Notes: generated by a model not told the origin, from the letters alone. 55,727 nt of DNA from Cylindrodendrum hubeiense (GCA_014621425.1 JAANBB010000269.1:1-55727), one strand, 5' to 3'; counted from the stretch's first letter, positions 1 to 15,615 are shown. Translations and numbers: made by a program.

Positions 1-212
1 CAAATCCCTCCCAACGCCCGACCTCGTCCTGCGCTTGCCTCGCCGCCCTTTTTGCTGCCCGCCCGCATTCTCCGCCCCCTGACGCCTTTGTGCCCCGTGC
101 CCCACCGCTCGCGATTCAGGCGTGACCGCAACGTCAACGTCAACGCCAACGCAACGTCATTCTCCTCCAGCTCCCATCTCCGCCAACCGCCTCCTAACCG
201 CGCCCGAAAGCC
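1..212 (+). promoter_or_regulatory. 5' flank/leader of the PP2A catalytic subunit gene
   Basis: This is a pyrimidine-rich C/T/A stretch with repeated short 'aacgtc/aacgcc' words, directly before the chosen ATG at 213. It has the look of a fungal 5' untranslated leader cut by the window edge. No TATA box is evident. Confidence 0.4.
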
Positions 213-1638
<1,426 letters not shown>

Positions 1639-2560
1639 TCTTGCACCGTATACCCCTGTTCAACCAAGCTCAAACTCCCGACCCCGTTCGCGACACGCAA
1701 CGCGGCAGCGCCGAGAACTGTGCTTGTTCTTGTACAATTTTACGCAAAAGTCCCTCCCAGACAACAAAGTCCCTGGTGCAGGATGTACGGACCTGCATCA
1801 TCGCTTGTGGCGAGTCATCAAACGTTGTGGGAATAAAAAAGAGGCAAAACTCCGGGGGAGACTTTCTTAGACGCACATCACCATCCCTGGCTGGAGGAGA
1901 GGGTTCTTTCTTTTTTCCCAATGGCATGCATGGTCCTTCCCCCTATGACTGCTCAGGTACGCCTTATCGAGTCCATGCTACAAGAGAAAGAAAGAAGAAT
2001 GTCGTATGAATGAAGCTGTGTATACCAGAGAGATCCGTACTTGATCCGTCCTTGTCCCATCCTTGTCCCGTCCGTACTCCGTGCTCGTGAATATTTACCT
2101 TCCAATCACAAGTGTGAAAAGGCTATGCAACCTCGGATTTTACCTTGACTAGCGCTTGGAGGAGCTACTGGCTTGTTTGGTATTCGCTAAAACATACCAT
2201 TTGCCTCAACAATGGTCATTTCCCGCAACGATGATCATTATGTTTCACATTACTGCCTACGTTTCGCATCTTGGGGGCCATGTGGTATTTAAAGTTGTGA
2301 TGATTATATACAGTCTATCTGACTACGACAACCGCGAGGTCGTCCAATTAGGTTATTTCGTGAGTCGTCCGTCTATCTCAATGGCACTCATGGGCCATTT
2401 TCTATAAATACATTGATACAGTGAGTCGAGAGACGACAACATTTGATTAAGGTTGCTGCTAACCGCAGTCAAACTTCCATTTCCCCCTTGCTTGGTGGGA
2501 TGAGCAAACAATTAACAGTGATGTGATGTACTGGCTGTGCGAATGCGGCAAGCCGTGAGA
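1639..2560. other. Intergenic region between convergent genes
   Basis: This holds the 3' ends of the PP2A-C gene (left) and the DUF3112 gene (right). It is AT-richer than the flanking exons (for example around 2090-2450). Open frames here are short and lack family resemblance or plausible introns. I see no RNA gene or repeat. Confidence 0.5.
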
Positions 2561-3638
2561 TTAAACAATATCGTTCTGAGGCTCCGTCTTCTGCTGCGCC
2601 CGGTTGTGTCGGGGCCGCTCGTCGTCGCCAAAGACCTCGGACTCAGTATTGACACGGTAGATAGGGTTGTCGGAGTTGGCAGAGTTGCCGCTGGAGTAGG
2701 CACCAGGGCCACTGCTGCCATTGGGGATGTGGAATCGACGGTCGAAGCGCGACAGAGCGTAGGAGTAGACGACGATGAGCTCGATGACATAGTTGAAGAC
2801 ATAGAAACAGGCCTTGTGGTGGAACCAGGCTGGGTTGGTGATGGGGCGGAGCTGGTAAGCGACGCCAGCGCGGAAGGCGGCGCCCAGAGTGAGAAGGCTC
2901 GCAGTGAAGATGAGAAGTTGGACCTTGGTGCGCATGCGGCCCTGGCCGAACTTGTCCATGGGGGCCTTGCGCGGGAGCAGGATGCTGATGGCGGTTATGA
3001 GGATAGGCAGGAAGGCGAGGATGGCGAGGTAGGTGACGGCAGTCAGTTGTATTTTACGGAGTTGAGAGCGGATATGTGTGTCGAGCGTGTAGAAGGTATA
3101 CACAACGGCGACGATGACCATAATAAGATTGGCAATGATGCTGAAGAAGAGGAATCGGAAAAAGATGGTGACGGGCTTGCTCCAGCCGATGTGCGGATGA
3201 TAGGCGCGGAGGATGCGCTGCGCAAAGATGAGATTGACAATGAATAAGAGAACCACACCGGCATTGACGAAGACCTGGGCGGCGATGGCGATACGGGCGT
3301 TGGTCGGGTACGAGGCCCAGACGATGCGCAGGACGTTGGCGGTGATGCGGGCCATGCAGAAACCGAAAAGGAGGCCAGAGAGGACGAACTTGTGAGAGCG
3401 GCGGCGGTTGAGCTGAAAGATGGTCATGTTGAGGACGGCGCCGCCAATGAAGAAGGCCAGCAGCACGCCGCCGATGGGATCATCGACACCGACGGTCGGG
3501 CGGCCACCGAGGCCTGCCGTTGTTGGAAGATAGGGAGGGCCCTGTGGAGGGAAGATGTGTTAGTTGACTGCGCGTTGCGGTGTTGTTGCATTTGATGAGG
3601 GAACTCACTGCTGGGGCCTGACCCGATTGAGACGACAT
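2561..3638 (-). CDS. Seven-helix integral membrane protein, DUF3112 type
   Basis: Two exons on the minus strand: 3609-3638 (ten codons from ATG at 3638) and 2561-3541. They are joined by a 67-nt GT-AG intron and give 336 aa. After a short hydrophilic N-terminus there are seven strongly hydrophobic segments (beginning GGVLLAFFIGGAVLNM and ending YVFNYVIELIVVYSYAL). A hydrophilic C-terminal tail follows, rich in Ser, Asn and charged residues. The topology resembles a GPCR, and homologues are sometimes labelled 'family C-like GPCR', but I see no ligand- or G-protein-binding motif. I assign it to the fungal DUF3112 group from recall of its N-terminal and loop sequences (NRRRSHKFVLSGLL, RFHIPNG). 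Function is unknown; the likely location is plasma or internal membrane. Confidence 0.85.
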
Positions 3639-4529
3639 GGCGATGGCGTATGAGTCGAGAACTCGAGGTATTGTTGGTGTCGTATTCTTAGCGAGGTTAT
3701 TGTCGTTGCGCTTCAAACTTTGAAGGTGAAGCTCTTGGCGATGAAGAGGCTTTGGAAATGAAAGCCCTGGGGAGCTTATTGTAGGGCTGCGTTTATCTGG
3801 ACAACAAGGAGCGCGTCGTCATTCGAGCTCACAGCGCAAGCCACCTATTATAATACAAATTCCATGCCGCTCTTTCACGTCGCAGGTAGTAGCGAACAGT
3901 CGCGGTGGCATCGGCGGTCGGCGTCTCGCCGTGAAATCTGCCCAGCGAGAATGCCCCAATACCCCAGGCGTTGCCGTTTTAGGAAATAGGTTCTGGGTGC
4001 AATGTCGGAGGTCGGGGCTTCGCGTCGGCGCGAAGCCGCCCAAGGATCGCCGACCAGGGTCCAGATTATTGCGGCGCCGCGCTTCTGACGACGCCACGCG
4101 CGGACTTATGGCACCTGTGATTAAAACCGCCACCCTTCATTGGGCAGCATCGGGCTGTTTGATGGCCCTGACGCCCGTCGTCAGAAAAATCATGCTTGAA
4201 TAACTTGTCGCACTACCCAATAGACCGAAGTCCGCGCTGTGGCCAAGCTGTTGCTCGGAGAAACGAATAAGGGACCACGTCTAATCAAGGGGTCCATCCA
4301 GGGTCCAAGGACTCGGCTCCCGGAGTTTATAATTGTGAACGACGAGATTAGATCAACTCGAGGAATAATAAGCTTCTGTACTCCGCAATGCTTCGTCACG
4401 GTCCCATATCAAAATGACTGAGGCTGTATTTGTCGTCCTAGCTGTACTCCGTAGTAGCATAACAGTGATGATTCTAGTCTGTCCCGACCCTGACCCTGAC
4501 TCAGTCCCTGGATGGAAATGTTGTTGTTG
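3639..4529. other. Intergenic region with a perfect 9-bp hairpin
   Basis: This carries the promoter of the DUF3112 gene (at the left) and the 3' end of the RNase H-like gene (at the right). An inverted repeat with a four-base loop sits at 4016-4037 and is listed separately. Otherwise there is no gene-like frame. Confidence 0.4.
4016..4037. repeat. Inverted repeat (9-bp stem, TCGG loop)
   Basis: Left arm GGCTTCGCG (4016-4024) and right arm CGCGAAGCC (4029-4037) are perfect reverse complements around TCGG. It lies about 380 bp upstream of the DUF3112 start codon. It could be a protein-binding palindrome or chance in GC-rich DNA. Confidence 0.5.
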
Positions 4530-4722
4530 TTATGCGCTTGGCTCTGGGACTTGATTCTGTGCTGGGTACTGCTCCCGGTTCTGTCCGTGGTCCTGGCTTG
4601 GGTCATAAATGGGGCCATAATACACAGGGCCAACCCTTCCTGGGGGCAAATAATATGCAACACGTTCTGCCATGACTTTGCTCGAGACCAAGAGCCGCCG
4701 CCTGAGACATCTGCCAAGCCTG

Positions 4723-5706
4723 TCAGTTCAGTCCTCGCCGATCACCGACCCACCGGGCCATTGTCTCGTACCTTGTTTTATCCAGCTTGCTGTTAGGCCC
4801 TTCAGCGTCAAAGTCCCAGTCAAGTTGCACCTGATCAGTGGAAGACATGGTACCGACATGCCGGACCATTGCCGCAGCTCTATCCGCCACCATGTTACCC
4901 TCGACTTGGTTTCTTGGCACCCAGTGCAGCTCCAGCTGGACGCGAGCCTTTTCCAGACTTTGAGCCTTCTGTATCACTGCGTGCAGCATTTGGATTACAT
5001 CCGACGTATTTTGCAACCTGCGGCGACGCGCCTGCCCGTAGAATAGCCCCTGTAACTCGGCGATGTCTTTGAGTGAATACTGAGAGTCGGTGAATATCTT
5101 CACCACCTGTGGTTTTTCTGTCACACTGTTGTATGGAATCATCTGCACTGCGAAATCCAGCGCAAGCTCGATGGCCCGAAGTTCTGCAACATCACTTGTC
5201 TGTTTCCGTGCCACCCTGCGATTCGCGATTCGCACCCAACTCCCGGCTCGGCTAAATACCACGGCATGGCCCGCCCAACTGGTATCCCCGTGACGCCCTA
5301 CCGAAGCATCGGTCCAAAAGATGAGCTCCGATGATTCGCCTGGCGTGTTGCACGCCAAAGACGCTTGGGCGACTGCCTGCCCGTAATCCTCGATGAATAT
5401 TGACACCGGCGACCCTCTCAACACCAATGGCATCTTACCCTTGGGAGCTCTTTCATTCGCAGTTCTTCGCTTGGCATCTCTCTTGGCATCTCTATTGGCA
5501 GCTCTCCTGGCAGTTCTCCGGTTTCTTTTCTTGGCCGCCCTGCTCCAATGAGGCTCGCTGTCGGGTTTGTTCTGGTCATTGCTTATCAGTGCCGCGTGGT
5601 TTGCCTTCCAGACCTCATTCGCAGCCACAAATGCTGCCTTGTTTTGGTCCAAGGTGACCTGGGCCGCACCGAATAGGTTCAAAACCGTCTTTTTGAAGAA
5701 TTCCAT
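4723..5706 (-). CDS. Stand-alone RNase H-fold protein
   Basis: A 327-aa single-exon reading. Residues about 50-92 are a very basic, repetitive linker (Arg/Lys/Ala-rich, with repeated RDAK and RRAA words). An RNase H type I domain follows at about 127-282. The four acidic residues expected for two-metal catalysis are present: D133 in WTDAS, E175 in VAELRA, D207 in FTDSQYS and D275 in NMVADRAA. It should cleave RNA in RNA/DNA hybrids if active. It lacks the hybrid-binding domain of eukaryotic RNase H1 and resembles the RNase H domains of fungal LINE-type elements, so it may be a domesticated or stand-alone copy. An alternative 3' structure uses a 43-nt intron (4711-4753; GTGGGT donor, CTGAC branch, CAG acceptor). 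It would extend the protein to 377 aa ending at 4530, with a Tyr/Pro/Gln-rich tail. Confidence 0.75.
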   Translation of the reverse strand: MEFFKKTVLNLFGAAQVTLDQNKAAFVAANEVWKANHAALISNDQNKPDSEPHWSRAAKKRNRRTARRAANRDAKRDAKRRTANERAPKGKMPLVLRGSPVSIFIEDYGQAVAQASLACNTPGESSELIFWTDASVGRHGDTSWAGHAVVFSRAGSWVRIANRRVARKQTSDVAELRAIELALDFAVQMIPYNSVTEKPQVVKIFTDSQYSLKDIAELQGLFYGQARRRRLQNTSDVIQMLHAVIQKAQSLEKARVQLELHWVPRNQVEGNMVADRAAAMVRHVGTMSSTDQVQLDWDFDAEGPNSKLDKTRYETMARWVGDRRGLN

Positions 5707-7773
<2,067 letters not shown>

Positions 7774-8346
7774 TGCGTATGAGGTCTTGTGTATGTTGGT
7801 TTTTGTGTATGTTGGTTGGTGAAGGCACCTGTGTAGCCGCTGGGGAACTATAGGTAAGTAGGTGCTCGGCCGCTTGACGAACCACTCCGCCCGGGGGAGG
7901 GGCCGAACCTCGGCCTACCAACATCCATAAATAGACCGAATTCCGCAAGCACATCGAGGTTCTCCATTCTACTTGTTCCCCAGAGCACTGCCTGTCATGT
8001 AGAAGAGAGGCATCGAGTATTATAGAAAACTCTTCCCTAATTTCGCAAGATCGCATTATGCAGTGCGATTTAAACCAGTAGTCACGCCATATTTAGTTTG
8101 TTCAATCAGCCTGGTGGTCGCCTTGCAGCCGCCGACACCGAAATGGCCTACACAATGGGCCTGTTGGTTGCGAAACCACATCAGCGAATGAACTGCTGGC
8201 CTACCCGCACGCATTTGTAATGTTTCAGAAATAATCAGGCTACAAGTACAGTGTCAGCCTCGAATATTGGCCATCCTTGTATTTCTCCCTTCGTTTGATG
8301 TTTCCAACTTCCGAGTGTCCGCAGCTTCTGCGAATCTGTGAACAAG
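7774..8346. promoter_or_regulatory. Shared divergent promoter region (OYE / NO VEIN-like genes)
   Basis: 573 bp separate the two start codons, which face away from each other, so both promoters must lie here. A near-perfect direct repeat 'tgtatgttggtttt/tgtatgttggttgg' sits at about 7791-7820, just upstream of the OYE start. No binding site is confidently recognised. Confidence 0.45.
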
Positions 8347-11300
8347 ATGGCGCCAATGGAAGCGGGAGCAGCGCAGGCCCGTAAACTTGTGGAATCCATC
8401 GCCGATGGAAATGGCTACATCCCAGACGAAGTTTGGCAGGGTGTCTCAAGCCAAGATTCGAAGGACACCATTCAGCGTGTGATCGAGGGATTGAAAGGGA
8501 GTGTCCCCCCAGCAATTGTCACGCAAGTCAACTCCTTAATTCGTGGAGCACGACTAACGTTCTAATAGTTTGGGGATTGACCTCTACACAAGCAATACGC
8601 GGTTCATTCTCGAACTTCTTCAGAATGCCGAAGACAGTCACTTTACTAAGGCACTGGATCAAGGTCAACTGCCATATATCAGCTTTCAAGTCTACGAGGA
8701 CCAAATAGTCATCGACTGCAATGAAGATGGCTTTACACCGGAGAATGTCGAAGCAATTTGTGGCATCGATCAGGACTCTAAGGCGAGCACGCCGCGGTAT
8801 ATCGGCGAGAAAGGTATCGGCTTCAAGTCCGTCTTCATGGCAGCATGGAAGGTTCATATACAATCCGGCGACTATTCCTTCCACTTCAAGCATCGAGTAG
8901 GAGATTCGGGAATTGGAATGATCTCTCCTACTTGGCAGGAGCCAAAAGCTCAGCTACCGAAACCTCTGACTAGGATGACTTTGCAACTCTACGAATCTGC
9001 AAATGCTGAACCTTTGGTAATGCAACAAGACGCCATTCATCAGCAGCTCAACGACCTTCCAGAAAATGCCCTGCTTTTTTTGCGGAACTTGCGTGAAATA
9101 AGAATTTCTTTCTTTGACGGCCAATTAGAAATCCAGAAGGCAACAGTATTGTCCATAACAGAGACCGAGTTCAATCGGGTCACTTTGACGAAAACGATTA
9201 CTGAAGGCGGACACACTACGACAAACTCCAAAATTTACCATATCACTAGACATGCTATGTGCAACTTGGCTAAATGCGAAAACCGATCCTATTCTGAATT
9301 CGAGGAGAGAACCAAATCATATGCGACGGCCGAAGTGATTCTGGGTTTCCCCCTCTCCGCAAACTTGGAGCCTGTCATCGAGCCACAGGATGTTTCTGCA
9401 TTCCTGCCTCTGAGCCACGTGGGATTTTCGGTAAGGTACCAGAACAGAGTCATGAAGGCTGAAGCTAATATCATCGAGTTCTTGATACAGAGTGATTTCA
9501 CGGCACAAGCGAATCACCTGAATATCGTGACAACATCGGCGCGAAATTTAAGCATTCTCAATGGCATTGGTGATGCATTCGTCCAAGCCGTCCTGGAGTT
9601 TTGTGATGTTCCAGTTCTTCGATATACCTGGATGAGATTTTTACCCAACAGACACGGATATTCGTACGATAGATTCTGGTCAAAGCTGGTTACGATCATC
9701 GAAGAAAATATCCGCGCCACTCCAGTATTACGCCCACGGAGTGAAGGTGCACTGCGACTGATCAATGAGCTTCGGCCGACACCCAACATGTTTCTTGATG
9801 GCCACGGACGCCCTCTATTCCGAGACTTAATCCCAGAGATCTATCTATCTCGGCACTATAAACCTGAAGATATTGATATACTCGTAAGAATTGGGATGCG
9901 GAGACTTGGTTGGACAGAGACACTTGATAGAGTCGAACAGGATCTCAAAAACCTGGGGTCTAGGATGTGTGGCGAAAGGACAACCGATGATTGGCACACG
10001 GAAGCGGCAACCCTCCTTTTAAGACTATTCGGAAAACAAAAACCGGAGTATGAGAAATCACGCGACAGGCTGCGAACCATGCCTCTACTTCCATTGCAGA
10101 CCGGAGTGTGGCGAGCTCCGACCGATGAAGGCGAGGTATATTTTCCCGAAATTGAAGGAGTGCCTATTCCTTCCAGTCTTCCCTTCAATCTGATTAAAAC
10201 AAGCGCAATATCGAACCTTCTGCGTTCGGAATTATTCAAGCTCCTTGGTGTCAACACAGCGGATGTCGACACCGTGCGCGGGCAGATTCTGCGGAAGCAT
10301 CGACGTATCATGTCACAAGCGAATCCCTACTTATGGGGCATAGTTGAGGAACTGCAGTTTCTCTACAAAACCCACCACCTTTCCTCGGACCCAATGAATC
10401 ACCATACATCCGCAGTCCTGGCCAACCAGCAGTTCACATGCTATTCTGTACAAGTACGAGATATATATCTTCCAGGTGGAGGTCGATTTATGCCACAGGA
10501 ATTACTGAAGCAGACATATGCTGGAGATAAGCAGGGCCAAAATATGCCAGGAATGTCGGTGGACTTTGTTCACCCATCCTACTTTTCGAAGGTTCTAAAC
10601 CGACCAGACTCCAACTCGTTAAGTTGGCGAGAATGGCTGTGTCGATACGCAGGGGCCCGGCGCTACCTAAGACTGGTCACTAGCCCAGACCCACGCGACC
10701 TCTCTGAGGCATGCTACTACATCGCAAAGCACCGCCCGGAAAGGTTTCTTGGGTTTCTACAAAGCCATTGGCCCTCTGGAGGAGATTGCATTGAAAACTC
10801 CCCTGCGTTGCAGAGTAAGCTGGGGGATATCAGAGTTCTGTGCCAGGGTGATGACATGGTGCCACTCTCAGCGACGTATCTTCCGTTTCCCGATCTTGAA
10901 GAGAAACGCGCCAGATTTTTGAAAGCGGATGAGCCATTTCCATTTCTGAAGCTGGATCGCCCGATTGACCGTGGTACGTATACTAAAGACTGGGGCTTTC
11001 TTCAACAATACCCGAGAGTAGGTTTTGAACCGGATATGATCTTCTACCTGACGATTTTATGTCAAATCTGCAACGGAACCGCTGTAACTGTGACAGACAG
11101 TAGTCGAATTATCGATCTTTATACAGTTTTATGCGGGAATCTTCAACTGTCAGCGTTCAGGGCGACTGAGCAGGAGTATCTCCAGTCAGTTCAACTATAC
11201 ATGACCATACCCTCAATTAACTCACTAGTCCCTTAGGAATGTCTTCGCCAACAACTCAAGGGTGTATGTACACCCCAAAAAAGATCATGAGCCTAATTGG

Positions 11301-13112
11301 GCCGATCCTCTCCAGTGTCTGTGGGATGCGCCACCCACCATGGAGAGTAAATTCCCCCTAAAATGGGGATACACGGAGATGCTTGCCAACAGGCCAACCG
11401 TTTTGCAAACCATCACGGTCCTTTTTACTGAAGTGCTTAAGATACCAAATTGCACTTGGTCTAACATAGTTGATGAGCTCAAGTATCTGAAGGATCAGAA
11501 ATGCGAGAACTTGGAACGGATTCGTGACATGTACGTGCGTCTCCACGACATGACAACAAATATGAGCGGTGTTGACAAGACGGATCTCAAGTAAGTTACC
11601 AATCATCCCCAGAGGGCATCCCCAGAGGGAGTGATTTTACCCAATATTTCACTTCCTATGCCCAACAACTGAAATATCTTTGGTGGCGCTGCCAAACCTC
11701 AAAGCATGCCCCTTTCCGGGCAGTTGTCGCTGCTTGCGGATATTCGGAATCAACGGGTCCCGCACGTAGGGAGCTGAATGTCGATGATAAATTCTAATTT
11801 ATAAATCCCTCCAAGATGCTGATGTGTGTTGGATATTAGAAATATTTTTGCAAACAATGCCCTCATTTATGTTGAACAACACAAGTACAAGGGCTGGCAT
11901 CACCTGTCAGACTGCCTGTGGTCAACTGAAGATGAGATACAAGGAATGAAAATATCGGAGAGTCATTACAAAGGGTTACGAGTTTTTTTCGTTGGGTTTC
12001 TTGGGATTGAAACTCTGAGCCTTGAACTGGTGTGCGATGAGCTGGTGCGGCTTGGGTCTTCAACATCTTCCGTCAGGCAAGTGAAGCACCAGATCCGGGT
12101 CTTGAACTTTTTTCTGGCAACCTCCGACCGCTATCCCGAACAAAGCCGACTGCTCGAATCGCGGATATTTCCCGTGAGGTATCCAGACGGCCGGATTGAA
12201 CTCACCACAAAGACAACGAACTTTGCTATCATCGACAGGACTTACCTTGGGGATTCTTTCGCAACGCGAGTTAAATTGCTCGACTTTACCTTTGCTGAGG
12301 CGTGCAGACTCGGACATTTTATAAAGTGGCTTGGGTTGCAAAGCATGTTCTTGTCAAATGCGGTCAAAGAAACCACGAGTTTCAATGGCCCAGAAAAGTG
12401 GCAGGTCTTTTCCCCGGAACATACTATTCAGCCAAGAGCACATGCATTATACCGGTATTGTTGCATCTATCCATGAATCTTTCTTCAATTTCCACTGACT
12501 GAGCTTCCTAGGGTTGCGGTTCATTTCAATAGCCCTCGATTGGAACATGATGGCAACCTCTACGATGTCCTGAGAAAGATCCAGGTATATGAAGTCGACG
12601 AGATTACCTCCAAATTTTGGCTGTTACAGGACGGAAAAGAATATACACAAGACAAGAACCGAAGTGACCTTCACTTCGAAGACAGGAAAATGCCACCAGT
12701 CATCTTCATCCGGCGCGACACGGAGAGCAAAGCATTTTGCTTCACAAGTAAGCTTCCTCGTCGCCTTTTCGAGTGGATGATGACACACCCCGTAACTGGA
12801 AATTGCGCGATTCACGAACGGGGGGTTCGCATCACTACCAATATTCTTAACTCAAGCCGAGCTGTGATTTCGAGAATTCTTGAAGAAGAAGGTATTACTT
12901 CGGTGGAAACCAAAGATGAGTATTCGGAAGACGAGGAGAACAAGGAGAACGGGGAGAAAGCGACAGTCAAATTGCAGGACCATCCGACTATCGAAACTGC
13001 CGATGTGATCTACCCAAGTCCTCCAGACTCTACGGCATCGGTTACAAGCGGCCCTCGAGGATGCAAAGCTTCACCAAAACGCACTGCAGTCGCTGATCCG
13101 GAAACCACTTAG
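8347..13112 (+). CDS. NO VEIN/sacsin-like protein with N-terminal GHKL ATPase domain
   Basis: Large (1453 aa) fungal protein of the NOV/sacsin-related group; molecular role in fungi unknown. Exons: 8347-8522, 8569-11184, 11237-11590, 11840-12454, 12512-13112; the total is divisible by three. The N-terminal third has the Bergerat fold: N-box FILELLQNAEDS (Mg-ligating N78), DCNEDGFTPENV (a degenerate DxGxG at 108-113) and GEKGIGFKSVF (138-148). The middle and C-terminal parts show no catalytic motif. The last about 80 residues are acidic and low-complexity. The first intron has a GC donor (GCAAGT) with a CTAAC branch. Only that choice keeps the frame into the N-box, as described in the findings. 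The third intron is long (249 nt). No J-domain or HEPN domain was recognised, unlike animal sacsin. Confidence 0.85.
8523..8568 (+). other. GC-AG intron in the NO VEIN-like gene
   Basis: 46-nt intron with donor GCAAGT, branch GACTAAC and acceptor ATAG. No GT donor in the right phase exists in exon 1, so GC-AG is the only splice that links the N-terminal segment to the ATPase N-box without a stop. Confidence 0.75.
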
Positions 13113-15615
13113 TTCCAAGCCCTGATAGCACCTAATAATTGAATACACCCAGCTATGTATAGTAGTTGACTATTCCGTGACACTAGACTCCAATCCCCAC
13201 CATAGTTTTAGGGTTAAGATTTGACTCTCGGCATCTTTAGATATGTCTGAATACTGTACTACGTAGTAAGTGCATCTCTTGGTCGTGACACGAGGCTGCT
13301 TTGGGCCTGCGGAGGTCAGGCGGAGGGCGGCCCCACCTGGAGAAGCTCCGGCTGAGGCGCGACTCGACCGCCGCCGTCGTTCACGCACCTACCCGAGCGA
13401 ACTCAACACGATATCTGGACGGCGCTGCCTCTCCTCCATTTGTGCGATAATGAATCGTTGTCTGGGTTCGATTTACACCGCATCGCCCTGATTGCTAGGG
13501 ACGTGCGCGGTATAAGTCTCTCAGCTATCGTCCCAGGTATCGAAATGCCATGATGGAGGATCGCTCGGTTTTGACGACCGAGGGCTCTGCTGATACGAGC
13601 TCGCTGCAAGCCTGCATAGAGTCCGGGAATGGACAAGCCCTGTCCAGTCCTTTCCCTAGCTCAATGTGAAACGAGTGCCTGGCCGAGCAGGGGACCCATG
13701 GTGGATGGGAAATTACACCTGTGGGAACTGAATAACCTTGTTCTGCTCGGTGCGGCAGGGCGCTGTTGTTATCGTGCTCATGTATAAATCCGGATGCAGG
13801 GCGAGAATCCGTCGTTCATAGCAATTGTGATAATACTCTGTTTGATGTTTAGGGCTTACAAGTGCATCGTCGTGTGGTTGGCGGGTTTTTCTTTTGGCTT
13901 CGGGTAGACCAGTCGCGAACTCGCCATCACAACATTGGGCCACGAGACCCCACCTAAATCGATGGTAGACTCACTCCGGCTGTTCGTGCGCGCGGGGGTG
14001 AGATACAGAAGTTTCTTTGTTTGCTGGACGCTGGGAGAACGATGATGGCGGTACCTTATCATCGGCAGCAGGACGAGTCTGGCTTTTGCGGGTTGTTGGC
14101 CACGTCGTGTCCAGCGGGTAAATCGTCATCTCCCAAGTGCACGCCGGTGAAATCAAGGGCGGACCAATGGGGAGGCCAGGCCGCGTTTATCCCAAAGCCC
14201 CCGCTAGAACGAGGAGCACCTTGCTGTTCCTGAAGAAACATATGAGCGTTCGTGGGTTTGCTAGGATCGCGATGCTACACTGCGCAGCGGTGGCATGGTA
14301 CCCATGGCCAGTTTCAGCCGGCGGTTTGGCTAACGGTGTAGCTACCTACTGCTTTGGGTTGGAGGGACCGACGGGATAGAGATATGCCGTCTATAGCTGT
14401 TTGCGGCCACGAGAGGGAGACAAACCACGAAAGGTAAAGGAGCTGATGGTTTCTGATGATGAGGCAACGAAAAAAGCCATCTTTACTGAGGCGTCATGGA
14501 GATGCGGCTAGTAGAATCAGAGCTCAGCTGCAGCTTTGGCAATGTCTCAGCCAACTGCCTCGTCCAATATGGTCTTGCTAGGCAACGAAGCAGGCAAGCT
14601 AAAGTGGTGGGGTGCACAGCAAGTAATTGCAGCAATTTTGCATCTAGACTAACCCAGCCATACACTAACTTACACAGCACCGTACCCGCGGGTTGCTGCA
14701 CGTAGGCGCATACATAGTACATAGTACACCGGGCTGTTGGCTTGCACAAGCGGGTGGTGAGCTTGTGCATTGGTGTTGAGGCCGCGTTTGGTGGGATCAT
14801 CGGTGGATCGATCGGGATTGACAAACACAGGTTGGCGCCTCTCGCGTTGTCGCAGATGGACCATGCTGCTCCCTCATCAATCCGGCGACCGCACGAGAGA
14901 AAAACAGCCGAGATGACCGGCGCAGACGCTAAACTGGCCGAAAAGTAAGCATCCAGAGGGCAGTTTTTCTTTTGCGGGCTGATGCGCAGCTACAAGTCAC
15001 CCGGCAGGGTGTTGACTCGCGGGTCGTGTGGGCAAACGCGACGGCTTGGGGTCCAGGTGCAAGCCATTTGGGAATCTGGGACACGACTGGGCCCGAGTCT
15101 CAGCGGCAATGGCTCTAGTGGTCTGGTCCACGTGGGCGTGCACAGTAAGATGGTGTCGTGGAAACGGAACAGATTGCGCGTGAAGGGCAGCGGGCGGGAG
15201 GGCGATCAGGACGGAGTCGAGACCGGGCAGGGAGGGAGTCTGGGCGATGCGAGGGCGTCGAGAGGTAGGGGGGAGGGGATGACCTGCAGGAACATATTCC
15301 GTCGGGTGCGACATGATTGGAGACAGTGAGGCAATTGGGGGCATCTCTGACAGGTCGGATGCATCCAGGTGACCAGTACGAAGTCGTGCGTAGGGAGGGA
15401 GGACGGAGGGAAACGTGGTTGTTTGGATGGCACCCTGCCGCTGGATGGATGCGACTCCAAGCCGGCTCTTTGCAGCGCGTCCGCAGTGGTTGTAGTCGGA
15501 GTTTCAGTGGTGGTAGTGGTGGTTTGGCTGCTCTGTACTTGGTACGCCGTAAGTGGCGGCTGCGTTTGGGCGATAAAATGCTCCGTTAGTGATGACGGCA
15601 CCAGACTCGGCGCTA

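Noticed and set aside
2537..3247. 236-codon plus-strand frame opposite the DUF3112 gene
   Set aside because: Antisense shadow; acidic Asp/Glu/Val-rich composition is the usual artefact of a reversed hydrophobic protein.
13440..13500. Possible tRNA because of a 'gggttcgat' B-box-like word
   Set aside because: No A box at the right distance, no acceptor stem pairing and no cloverleaf could be drawn.
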